Part shown: positions 1 through 4,554 of the stretch, in pieces | Layout: every line of letters begins with the position of its first letter | Position numbering within the stretch: position 1 is the stretch's first letter | Assembly: GCA_030630445.1 (NCBI GenBank) | Contig: DAOVNC010000276.1 | Coordinates: forward strand, 1-5,066 | Direction: 5' to 3' | Length of the DNA stretch: 5,066 nt | From: Kiritimatiellales bacterium | GTDB taxonomy: Bacteria > Verrucomicrobiota > Kiritimatiellia > Kiritimatiellales > Pontiellaceae | Made by a program: the position numbers and the translations under genes | Notes under the pieces: generated by a model | Databases searched by the model: none | What the model was told of the DNA's origin: nothing | What the model saw: only the letters and a program-made list of their open reading frames with translations

Positions 1-525
1 AATGAGTTTGTCTATTTTTTCTATATAAATATCTGCACATAGGAATGCATTGATTGAGCAGATCAAGTTTGAATCATTTTCTTCCCCCAATATGATTAAC
101 TTGTTTCTTACGTCTCTATCGTCCCCATAAAATATAGAAATGATAGAGAATAGCTGTTGTTCAGGAGCTGATTTATTCAGCTCTCTGAAAAGAAAACTCC
201 TTAAACCTGGAATATTTTTTAGTTTTTCCAGCTGAACTTCGTCTGGACGAGAAAAGGAAGTATTTTTAAAATACCTAAGTGATTTTATGTTTAGGTAATT
301 TATTAAGCTTTGATTGATCTCGGGATTATTTAGTGATAATGCGGTAGTGATGTTTTTTAAAACACGCTCATCATAAATAGATGTCCAGTTTTCTGTAAGG
401 GTTTTATGTTCGGATTTTACGAGATCTTTATAGTAGCTCTGTTGTTTCGTGATGTTGGTAGTATTCCCGTTTGCACTCGAAATAACGGTTGCAAAAAGAA
501 AAGTATATATGATCAGATTTTTCAT
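1..525 (-). CDS. Exported protein of unknown function, partial (C-terminus outside window)
   Basis: I do not recognise this protein. The frame is open for all 175 codons from the ATG at 525-523 to the window edge, so the stop lies outside. The start follows a clear AGGAG (536-532) at a 6-nt spacing, only 13 nt after the stop of the gene at 539-991, so the two are probably co-transcribed. Residues 1-20 (MKNLIIYTFLFATVISSANG) look like a Sec signal peptide: short basic start, hydrophobic core, small residues at the likely cut site; there is no lipobox Cys. The rest is hydrophilic, rich in Lys, Asn, Ser, Leu and Ile, and reads as amphipathic helices (for example around residues 60-85 and 100-150, with a DDRDVRNKLIILGEE segment that resembles a HEAT-type helix pair). 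That helical reading is a guess. Base composition is far more AT-rich than murA or ppa, which suggests transfer, and the position beyond IntI suggests integron cargo. Confidence 0.75.
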   Translation of the reverse strand, partial: MKNLIIYTFLFATVISSANGNTTNITKQQSYYKDLVKSEHKTLTENWTSIYDERVLKNITTALSLNNPEINQSLINYLNIKSLRYFKNTSFSRPDEVQLEKLKNIPGLRSFLFRELNKSAPEQQLFSIISIFYGDDRDVRNKLIILGEENDSNLICSINAFLCADIYIEKIDKLI

Positions 526-538
526 TTAATTCTCCTGA

Positions 539-991
539 CTAATTTAGTGTTTGAGATGCCCATGCCTGACAATTAAATAGAGCCAAATGGTATCCATTTG
601 GATACGAGCCTGCGAACATGCGTGATTTTACAAGAACGTATTTTGGAGCATCCGCTTTGTTCATTGATTCAGATCCCCAATCCCCTTCATCGCCGGTATG
701 GCCATCTACCCACCCTATAAAAGGGCTGAAAGTAATTGACCAAAGATATGCTCCAGCTACAGCAGCGACTATATCGTCTGCGAAAAAACCGCACCTTTGT
801 TGTGAAATAACCTGAGTTGAATCACTATATCTAATTAATACATCATGATGATTTATAGCAGCTGTTAATAATGGTCGTTTTAATTTTCCAGTTTCATAGC
901 AATATGAACCCGGAGGGGCATTACATCCTGCATTTGTGAAATGCGTGATTCCAAATACAACAATTGCGATTAATATATTTTTCATATTCAT
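539..991 (-). CDS. Small exported protein with C-terminal NCQxWA motif, unknown function
   Basis: A complete 150-residue protein I cannot name. Residues 1-21 form a Sec-type signal peptide (MNMKNILIAIVVFGITHFTNA); Cys23 follows as AGC, but Asn20 at the -3 position makes a lipobox poor, so signal peptidase I cleavage is more likely. The mature part has Cys23, Cys31, Cys67 and Cys141, which could allow disulfides outside the cytoplasm. A hydrophobic stretch at about 72-95 may be a second membrane or buried helix. The end reads YHLALFNCQAWASQTL (134-149). An Asn-Cys followed by an aromatic, with His48/His49 earlier, is the residue order of permuted NlpC/P60 (LRAT-like) folds, so a hydrolase or acyltransferase is possible; this is inference from a short motif. 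Start ATG at 991 has AAGG (1002-999) 7 nt upstream; the second ATG at 985 is a weaker alternative. It is AT-rich, leads the pair with the gene at 1-525, and is the first gene divergent from intI. Confidence 0.8.
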   Translation of the reverse strand: MNMKNILIAIVVFGITHFTNAGCNAPPGSYCYETGKLKRPLLTAAINHHDVLIRYSDSTQVISQQRCGFFADDIVAAVAGAYLWSITFSPFIGWVDGHTGDEGDWGSESMNKADAPKYVLVKSRMFAGSYPNGYHLALFNCQAWASQTLN

Positions 992-1007
992 AATTTTACC
1001 TTTTTTA

Positions 1008-1014
1008 CTCCAAC
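1008..1014 (-). other. Candidate attI/cassette junction core site (GTTGGAG)
   Basis: Reading leftward the sequence is GTTGGAG, which fits 6 of 7 positions of the integron core GTTRRRY (the last base is G rather than C/T). It sits 16 nt before the first cargo ATG and on the intI-proximal side, where the G/TT crossover would lie. No other GTT in the 992-1323 gap on this strand fits the core as well. The match is short and imperfect, so this is a candidate only. Confidence 0.35.
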
Positions 1015-1024
1015 AGTGGCATCA

Positions 1025-1073
1025 GTGGAAAAATTTCCTTGTATATCCCCTATGGGGTGGACTTATTTTCCAC
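1025..1073. repeat. Nested inverted repeat GTGGAAAA ... TTTTCCAC around CCCC-TAT-GGGG
   Basis: GTGGAAAA (1025-1032) is the exact reverse complement of TTTTCCAC (1066-1073). Between them CCCC (1047-1050) and GGGG (1054-1057) pair across TAT. The whole could fold as an interrupted cruciform in single-stranded DNA or RNA. The right arm is also the first unit of the direct-repeat array, so the left arm is an inverted copy of that repeat. Confidence 0.55.
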
Positions 1074-1208
1074 GCATGACCGTATTAAAGGGGAAATATA
1101 GAAAATAGCCCATCTATTTTCCACATATGACCCCAAACTCAAATATTTTCCACTTATTCTCATATTGGGGGAAGGCATTTTCCGCCTATGCTCATATTAA
1201 AGTAAATA
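1065..1208. repeat. Array of four degenerate ATTTTCC(A/G)C direct repeats
   Basis: Units begin at 1065, 1116, 1145 and 1177. Each starts ATTTTCCAC (ATTTTCCGC in the last) and continues with a diverging tail. Units 3 and 4 are the most alike, exactly 32 bp apart, and share CTCATATT (1159-1166 and 1191-1198); unit 1 has the related GTATTAAAGGGGAA. Spacings are 51, 29 and 32 bp, so this is not a CRISPR (no uniform repeat or unique spacers). They could be IntI-binding repeats of attI, iteron-like sites for a regulator, or decayed tandem duplications. Confidence 0.65.
1101..1121. repeat. Inverted repeat GAAAATAG-N5-CTATTTTC
   Basis: GAAAATAG (1101-1108) and CTATTTTC (1114-1121) are perfect reverse complements separated by CCCAT. 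Outside them GGGG near 1089-1092 and CCCC at 1131-1134, with ATAT on each side, extend the symmetry imperfectly to about 45 bp. It overlaps the second ATTTTCCAC unit, so it may be a binding site for a dimeric protein or part of a foldable recombination site. Confidence 0.5.
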
Positions 1209-1212
1209 CTTT
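1199..1212. repeat. Short palindrome AAAGTA-AA-TACTTT
   Basis: Six-bp arms AAAGTA (1199-1204) and TACTTT (1207-1212) flank AA. It follows the last direct-repeat unit directly and abuts the run of alternating AT at 1214-1221. Possible operator; nothing else supports a specific role. Confidence 0.35.
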
Positions 1213-1239
1213 CTATATATATCCCAATTAAGTGAGCAA
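1212..1239 (-). promoter_or_regulatory. Candidate leftward promoter (possible Pc for cargo genes)
   Basis: Reading leftward, TTGCTC (1239-1234) and TATAGA (1217-1212) are separated by 16 nt, a passable sigma-70-type -35/-10 pair. It would transcribe through the repeat array toward the cargo genes, giving a long leader of roughly 200 nt. The region is so AT-rich that chance matches are likely, and other -10-like sequences exist nearer the gene. Confidence 0.25.
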
Positions 1240-1262
1240 ACAAGGAATCTCTTCTTGTTTGC
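1236..1262. repeat. Perfect 9-bp stem-loop upstream of intI
   Basis: GCAAACAAG (1236-1244) and CTTGTTTGC (1254-1262) are exact reverse complements with a 9-nt loop; a G-T and an A-T pair could extend the stem to 11 with a 5-nt loop. There is no T-tract after it in either direction, so a Rho-independent terminator is unlikely. It may be an operator, an RNA leader structure of intI, or part of attI. The left arm overlaps the candidate leftward -35 box. Confidence 0.55.
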
Positions 1263-1286
1263 ACTTGTCTATTGCATGTTCTTTGC

Positions 1287-1304
1287 TATTTTCAATTGAA
1301 AATA
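1287..1304. promoter_or_regulatory. Perfect 18-bp palindrome just upstream of the intI ribosome binding site
   Basis: TATTTTCAATTGAAAATA is its own reverse complement over all 18 bases and ends 8 nt before the AGGAGG of intI. Position and symmetry suit an operator for a homodimeric repressor over the intI promoter or leader. It does not match the enterobacterial LexA box (CTGT-N8-ACAG) that controls many intI genes, nor GAAC-N4-GTTC. Its half-site TATTTTC is also the start of most units in the direct-repeat array, so the same protein might bind both. Confidence 0.5.
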
Positions 1305-1312
1305 CATCTTCG

Positions 1313-1318
1313 AGGAGG
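1313..1318 (+). promoter_or_regulatory. Strong ribosome binding site of intI (AGGAGG)
   Basis: A full AGGAGG lies 5 nt before the ATG at 1324, fixing the intI start. Such a strong site suggests the integrase is limited at transcription rather than at translation initiation. Confidence 0.85.
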
Positions 1319-1323
1319 AAGGA

Positions 1324-2313
1324 ATGGAAAGCAAGAAAAAGTTTAGGCCAAATCCGGATCTTAAGTTGATGGATCAGGTACGTGAGGTTTTGCGATACTA
1401 TCATTATGCTTATCGCACAGAGCAGACCTACTGCGATTGGATCAAGCGGTATTTGAAATTCCATGAGATGAAGCGGCATCCGCAGGAGATGGGTGCGGCG
1501 GAGGTGGAGGCGTATTTGAGCCATCTGGCGACGAAAGGGAAGGTTGCGGCGAGCACGCAGCGTCAGGCGTTGAATGCAATCGTGTTCTTGTATCGGGAGG
1601 TGCTGGATGTTGATTTAGGGGAAATTGCGCACATTCGCAGCAAGAGGCAGCGACATCCGCCAACCGTGCTGACGCAGGAGGAAGTCCGGCGGGTGCTGCG
1701 TAACATGGAAGGAACGCACCGATTGATGGCGCAGTTGCTTTATGGGTGTGGGCTGCGGTTGATGGAGTGCATCCGGTTGCGGATTCAGGATGTCGATTCC
1801 GGGCAGGGTCGTGTTTTCGTACGGGGCGGCAAGGGCGGGAAGGATCGGACGGTTGTGCTGCCGGAGGCGATTCACGCGGTGTTGGTCGAGCATATTGAAA
1901 AGGTCGGGGATTTGCACGCATCGGATCTGAGAGAGGGGTTTGGAGAGGTTTATATTCCGGAGGCGTTGGCGCGGAAATATCCGAATGCCTGTCGTGAAAC
2001 GGGTTGGCAATATGCCTTCCCTTCAAAAAATCGGTCGGTTGATCCGCGAGGTGGAAAAACAATGCGCCACCACGTTAAGGAATCAGGCTTACAGAAGGCT
2101 GTGAAGGTGGCGGTCCGGAAGGCGGGGATTACGAAGCGGGTGGGTTGCCATACGATGCGGCACAGCTATGCGACCCACTTGCTGGAAAATGGGGTGAACA
2201 TCCGCATGGTTCAAGAGCTGATGGGGCATAAGGATGTGAAGACGACAGAGATTTATACGCATGTGATGAGCAAGGATCTCGATGTAGTGAAGAGTCCGCT
2301 GGATTTGCTGTAG
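1324..2313 (+). CDS. intI: Integron integrase (IntI-type tyrosine recombinase)
   Basis: IntI catalyses recombination between attI and attC, capturing and shuffling gene cassettes; it is cytoplasmic and binds folded single-stranded attC. The 329 residues are full length for the family (about 320-340). Residues 13-105 form the SAM-like core-binding domain (LRYYHYAYRTEQTYCDWIKRY region); 112-329 form the catalytic domain. Catalytic residues are all visible: Arg145 (CGLRLME), Lys173 (GGKDR), His276 and Arg279 (HTMRH), His302 (MGHKD) and nucleophile Tyr311 (IYTHV). The segment ALARKYPNACRETGWQYAFPS ending with RSVDPRGG and MRHHV (about 215-251) is the extra patch that separates integron integrases from XerC/XerD and is needed for attC binding. 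Start is ATG at 1324 with AGGAGG. It diverges from the AT-rich cargo genes and converges on ppa. Its composition is intermediate: less AT-rich than the cargo, less GC-rich than murA. Nothing suggests inactivation. Confidence 0.96.
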   Translation: MESKKKFRPNPDLKLMDQVREVLRYYHYAYRTEQTYCDWIKRYLKFHEMKRHPQEMGAAEVEAYLSHLATKGKVAASTQRQALNAIVFLYREVLDVDLGEIAHIRSKRQRHPPTVLTQEEVRRVLRNMEGTHRLMAQLLYGCGLRLMECIRLRIQDVDSGQGRVFVRGGKGGKDRTVVLPEAIHAVLVEHIEKVGDLHASDLREGFGEVYIPEALARKYPNACRETGWQYAFPSKNRSVDPRGGKTMRHHVKESGLQKAVKVAVRKAGITKRVGCHTMRHSYATHLLENGVNIRMVQELMGHKDVKTTEIYTHVMSKDLDVVKSPLDLL

Positions 2314-2333
2314 GGCGGGAGAGGGAGAGGAGG

Positions 2334-2356
2334 CTTGAAACTGGGAACTTGAAACT
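2334..2356. repeat. Direct repeat CTTGAAACT x2 downstream of intI
   Basis: CTTGAAACT occurs at 2334-2342 and 2348-2356, 14 bp apart, 20 bases after the intI stop. It may be a fragment of a dispersed intergenic tandem repeat; one window cannot show whether it recurs. Confidence 0.4.
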
Positions 2357-2401
2357 TGTACCCTCTCGACGGCGGAGCAGTGGGGATCGAAAAGCGGGTG
2401 A

Positions 2402-2418
2402 GTGCTTCTGAGAAGCAC
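2402..2418. terminator. Hairpin GTGCTTC-TGA-GAAGCAC between convergent intI and ppa
   Basis: A perfect 7-bp stem with a 3-nt loop in the gap between convergent genes, where termination from both sides is expected. No T-run follows directly, so a classical Rho-independent terminator is not shown; it could equally be a palindromic intergenic repeat. Outer sequences (CCCTCTCGA at 2361-2369, TCGAGGGA at 2426-2433) are near-complementary and could enclose it in a larger fold. Confidence 0.4.
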
Positions 2419-2428
2419 CGCTACATCG

Positions 2429-2441
2429 AGGGAGGCTCCCT
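2429..2441. terminator. GC-rich hairpin AGGGAG-G-CTCCCT
   Basis: Six-bp perfect arms around one base, in practice a shorter stem with a larger loop. On the rightward strand it is followed by TTGG, TTCTTT and later TATTTTT (2455-2461), a loose T-rich tail, so it may help end intI transcription. Confidence 0.35.
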
Positions 2442-2483
2442 TGGTTCTTTCGCCTATTTTTCAACATTCTGAATTTCCACCCA

Positions 2484-2550
2484 TTAAACCTTCTCGATCA
2501 CTGCGGCACCGAAGGTGAAGCCGCCGCCATCCACGACTCCGCCGGAAATA
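2484..2550 (-). pseudogene. Possible C-terminal remnant of a ketoacyl-ACP synthase III-like gene
   Basis: Just after the ppa stop, in another frame, the leftward strand reads HISGGVVDGGGFTFGAAVIE then KV and a TAA at 2486-2484. Third positions are mostly G or C, as in the neighbouring real genes, unlike random intergenic sequence. GGGFTFGAAVIE resembles the end of FabH-type enzymes, where a GxGxTWGA stretch closes the protein. No start or upstream body is present: the frame continues only as the antisense-frame shadow of ppa. This could be the tail left when a gene was deleted or displaced. The match is about 15 residues, so the assignment is weak. Confidence 0.3.
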
Positions 2551-2554
2551 TGCC

Positions 2555-3163
2555 CTACCCGTACTCTTCGGTGTAGTCTTCCATCGCCGCGTTGATCACG
2601 GCGTAGGCGTGCTCGCGGTCGTAGATTTTTTCGATGTGCACGTCGGACGGCTGGCCGGGGACAAGCTTGTAGGTTTCGAAATAGTGGCGCAGGCGCTCGA
2701 GCAGGGCGGGGGAGATATCCTTGATGTCCTGGGCATCCTTCCAAAACGGGTCGTTGTCGAGCACCGCAATGATCTTGTCGTCGGCCTCGCCGTTGTCGAC
2801 CATCTGGATGCCGCCGACCACACGGGCCTTGAGGATCACCTCGCCGCGGTTGATGGGACGCTCGGTGATGACGCAGATGTCGAGCGGGTCGCCATCGCCT
2901 CTGTCCGATTTTGGGGAAAGCTCGTTCACGCGCGCGGCGCAATAGGTCTGCGGAATGAAACCGTAGAGGGTGGGGGTCATCGAGGAGGTGAGCTGCGGTC
3001 GGTCGACGCGCAGGTAGCCGGTGGTTTTATCGACTTCATACTTCACTGCGTCAAACGGGGTCATTTCAATGTAGGCGTTGACAATGCGCGGCAGATCCTC
3101 GCCGATCTCCAGCCCGTGCCACGGGTGCGGCCGCCAGCGATAGAAAGTTTTTGGGAATCCCAT
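2555..3163 (-). CDS. ppa: Inorganic pyrophosphatase, family I
   Basis: Cytoplasmic Mg-dependent enzyme hydrolysing pyrophosphate to two phosphates, pulling biosynthetic reactions forward. The family I signature DGDPLDI (90-96) carries the metal-binding Asp90, Asp92 and Asp95; Asp123 and Asp128 in MVDNGEADDK supply further ligands. Lys41 (KYE), Arg55 (VDR), Tyr67 (YGFIPQTY), and Tyr165-Lys166 (TYK) match phosphate-binding positions of the E. coli enzyme. At 202 residues it is longer than the 176-residue E. coli protein, mainly through the N-terminal RWRPHPWHGL segment and a longer C-terminus; similar long forms occur in Chlamydiae and Bacteroidetes as far as I recall. The chosen ATG at 3163 has AAGGGA (3176-3171) at 7 nt. 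An in-frame ATG at 3205 would add 14 residues and overlap murA, and has no good ribosome site. It lies 25 nt after murA, so the two likely share a transcript. Confidence 0.95.
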   Translation of the reverse strand: MGFPKTFYRWRPHPWHGLEIGEDLPRIVNAYIEMTPFDAVKYEVDKTTGYLRVDRPQLTSSMTPTLYGFIPQTYCAARVNELSPKSDRGDGDPLDICVITERPINRGEVILKARVVGGIQMVDNGEADDKIIAVLDNDPFWKDAQDIKDISPALLERLRHYFETYKLVPGQPSDVHIEKIYDREHAYAVINAAMEDYTEEYG

Positions 3164-3188
3164 TTGTGCGTCCCTTGTGATCGGGTTG

Positions 3189-4466
3189 CTAATCGACCCG
3201 CACAATATCCGCGCCGAGCGCGGAAAGTCGATCTTCGATTGCCTCGTATCCGCGATCGATTACCTGCGCGTTCTTGATGACGCTTTCGCCTTCGGCGCAG
3301 CAGGCGGCAATGAGCATCGCCATGCCGGCGCGGATGTCGGGGCTCGTGAGCATGCTGCCGTGCAGCTGGGTCGGGCCAATGACGACGACGCGGTGGGGAT
3401 CGCACTGGATAATGTTGGCGCCCATGGCCATGAGGTGGTCGACAAAATACATGCGGCTTTCGAACATTTTCTCGAAGAAGAGGGCGGTGCCCTTCGTTTG
3501 CGTGGCCAGTACGATGCAGACGCTCATCAGGTCGGAGGGGAAGGCGGGCCAGATGCCATCCTCGATTTTGGGCGTGGCAATCCCGACGTCGGGCAGGATT
3601 TCGCGCACCGGGTTCGAGGCCATGGAAAGCGCCCCGTTCTCCAGCGTCCAGTTCACGCCCAGCTTGCCGAACGTCTTTTGCATCACCTGCAATGCCAGCG
3701 GATCGCCGGCGTCGGGGATCGTTAGCGATCCGCCCGTGACGACCGAGGCGGCGATGAAGCTGCCGACCTCGATATAGTCGGGCTGGACGGCATGTTCCGT
3801 TCCGCTCAGGCGCGATACGCCTTCGATGGTCAGCTTGTTGGTTCCGATGCCGGAAATCTTTGCGCCCATCTTGTTGAGCAGGTGGGCCAGGTCCTGCACA
3901 TGGGGCTCGCAGGCGGCGTTGTAGATGGAGGAAACGCCTTCGGCCAATGTTGCGGCCATGAGGATGTTTTCGGTGGCGGTCACGCTGGCTTCGTCGAGCA
4001 CGAGGTCGGCGGCGGCAAGCTGCCGCGATGCGAAACGGTAGGCCCCGTTGCTCTCAATCTCCACGCCGAGTGCGCGCAATCCGTAGAAGTGGGTGTCGAG
4101 GCGGCGGCGGCCAATCACGTCGCCTCCCGGCGGGTAGATTGTTGCGGTGCCGTGGCGGGCGGTCATGGGGCCGGCCAGCAGGATCGAGGTGCGCACGCGC
4201 GCGCACAGTTCCGGATCGAGCTCGGTGGTTTGCAGGTTCTTGGCGCAGAGCGTGACCGTGTGGCCACCGAGCGATACCTCGACGCCGAGGGTCTCCAGCA
4301 GTTCCAGCATCACCCGTACGTCATTGATCAGCGGAACATTGTGGAGCACGACGGGCTGGTCGGTCAGGACGCATGAGGCGAGCATCGGCAGAACGGCATT
4401 CTTGTTGCCGCGCGGGAGGAAGGTTCCTCCAATCTTTTTTCCGCCGTTGATGATGAATTTTGCCAC
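3189..4466 (-). CDS. murA: UDP-N-acetylglucosamine 1-carboxyvinyltransferase, Asp-type active site
   Basis: MurA transfers enolpyruvate from phosphoenolpyruvate to UDP-GlcNAc, the first committed step of peptidoglycan synthesis, in the cytoplasm. The 425 residues are normal for the family. Lys22-Asn23 (RGNKNA), Arg121 in the active loop, and the catalytic Asp312 (FPSDLMS) are in place, and the two-domain EPSP-synthase-like layout runs to the RGYEAIEDRLSALGAD motif near 405-420. The loop that normally reads GGCxIG has Asp116 (PPGGDVIG) instead of the Cys that fosfomycin alkylates; natural Cys-to-Asp enzymes (Mycobacterium tuberculosis, Chlamydia) are active and fosfomycin-insensitive, so the same is expected here. 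The start is GTG at 4466, with AAGGGG (4482-4477) 10 nt upstream, giving the typical MAKFIINGG beginning. A terminator-like hairpin upstream suggests its own promoter; ppa follows at 25 nt. Confidence 0.97.
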   Translation of the reverse strand: MAKFIINGGKKIGGTFLPRGNKNAVLPMLASCVLTDQPVVLHNVPLINDVRVMLELLETLGVEVSLGGHTVTLCAKNLQTTELDPELCARVRTSILLAGPMTARHGTATIYPPGGDVIGRRRLDTHFYGLRALGVEIESNGAYRFASRQLAAADLVLDEASVTATENILMAATLAEGVSSIYNAACEPHVQDLAHLLNKMGAKISGIGTNKLTIEGVSRLSGTEHAVQPDYIEVGSFIAASVVTGGSLTIPDAGDPLALQVMQKTFGKLGVNWTLENGALSMASNPVREILPDVGIATPKIEDGIWPAFPSDLMSVCIVLATQTKGTALFFEKMFESRMYFVDHLMAMGANIIQCDPHRVVVIGPTQLHGSMLTSPDIRAGMAMLIAACCAEGESVIKNAQVIDRGYEAIEDRLSALGADIVRVD

Positions 4467-4498
4467 TGCCTTATTTCCCCTTAAATTGAGAAAGTGAA

Positions 4499-4517
4499 TT
4501 TTCCAGAGATTGGAAAA
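4499..4517. repeat. Inverted repeat TTTTCCA-N5-TGGAAAA upstream of murA
   Basis: Perfect 7-bp arms (4499-4505 and 4511-4517) lie 33 bp before the murA start, in the murA leader. It partly overlaps the T-run of the terminator hairpin next to it. It may be an operator of murA, a second stem of a bipartite terminator, or a small dispersed palindrome. The arm TTTTCCA also occurs in the repeat array near 1066-1153. Confidence 0.45.
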
Positions 4518-4540
4518 ATAAGCAACCGCTATCGGCGGCT
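4514..4540 (-). terminator. Probable Rho-independent terminator after the zinc-ribbon gene
   Basis: Reading leftward, AGCCGC (4540-4535), a CGATA loop and GCGGTT (4529-4524) form a 6-bp stem with one G-T pair, followed by GC, then TTATTTTT (4521-4514). It sits 14 bp after the zinc-ribbon stop, separating that gene from murA. Confidence 0.55.
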
Positions 4541-4554
4541 CCGTCTAATTAAGA

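Larger units (their letters stand above)
992..1323. other. Structured non-coding region between cargo genes and intI (presumed attI and divergent promoters)
   Basis: This 332-bp gap has no convincing gene. It must contain the promoter of intI (rightward) and probably the cassette promoter Pc and attI site (leftward), because it separates intI from divergent cargo. It is AT-rich and dense in symmetry: an inverted GTGGAAAA/TTTTCCAC pair (1025-1073), four ATTTTCC(A/G)C direct repeats (1065-1208), AAAGTA-AA-TACTTT (1199-1212), a 9-bp stem (1236-1262) and an 18-bp palindrome (1287-1304). IntI is known to bind attI at a simple core-type site plus direct repeats, so some of the repeats may be integrase sites, but attI is poorly conserved between integrons and cannot be identified by sequence alone. 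Confidence 0.6.

Noticed and set aside
618..815. Rightward 65-residue frame inside the NCQxWA gene
   Set aside because: No ribosome site, no signal or domain, and fully covered by a better supported leftward gene.
1..991. attC site between the two cargo genes
   Set aside because: The gap is 13 nt and holds only a ribosome site; an attC needs about 57 bp or more with paired core sites.
1065..1208. CRISPR array
   Set aside because: Only four degenerate repeat units of uneven spacing (51, 29, 32 bp), no uniform repeat, no unique spacers of constant length and no cas genes.
1287..1304. LexA box
   Set aside because: Neither CTGT-N8-ACAG nor GAAC-N4-GTTC is present; the palindrome has a different sequence.
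1228..1524. Leftward frame overlapping the intI start
   Set aside because: Covers the intI promoter and coding start on the opposite strand, with no ribosome site or recognisable protein.
1442..2062. Long leftward frame opposite intI
   Set aside because: It is antisense to a complete integrase with all catalytic residues, and its translation is Pro/Ser/His-rich with no domain.
2609..3277. Long rightward frame opposite ppa
   Set aside because: High-GC antisense shadow of a clear pyrophosphatase; lacks recognisable motifs and a ribosome site.
3177..4376. Several long rightward frames opposite murA
   Set aside because: Antisense shadows produced by GC-rich codons of murA; the murA frame has all family motifs.
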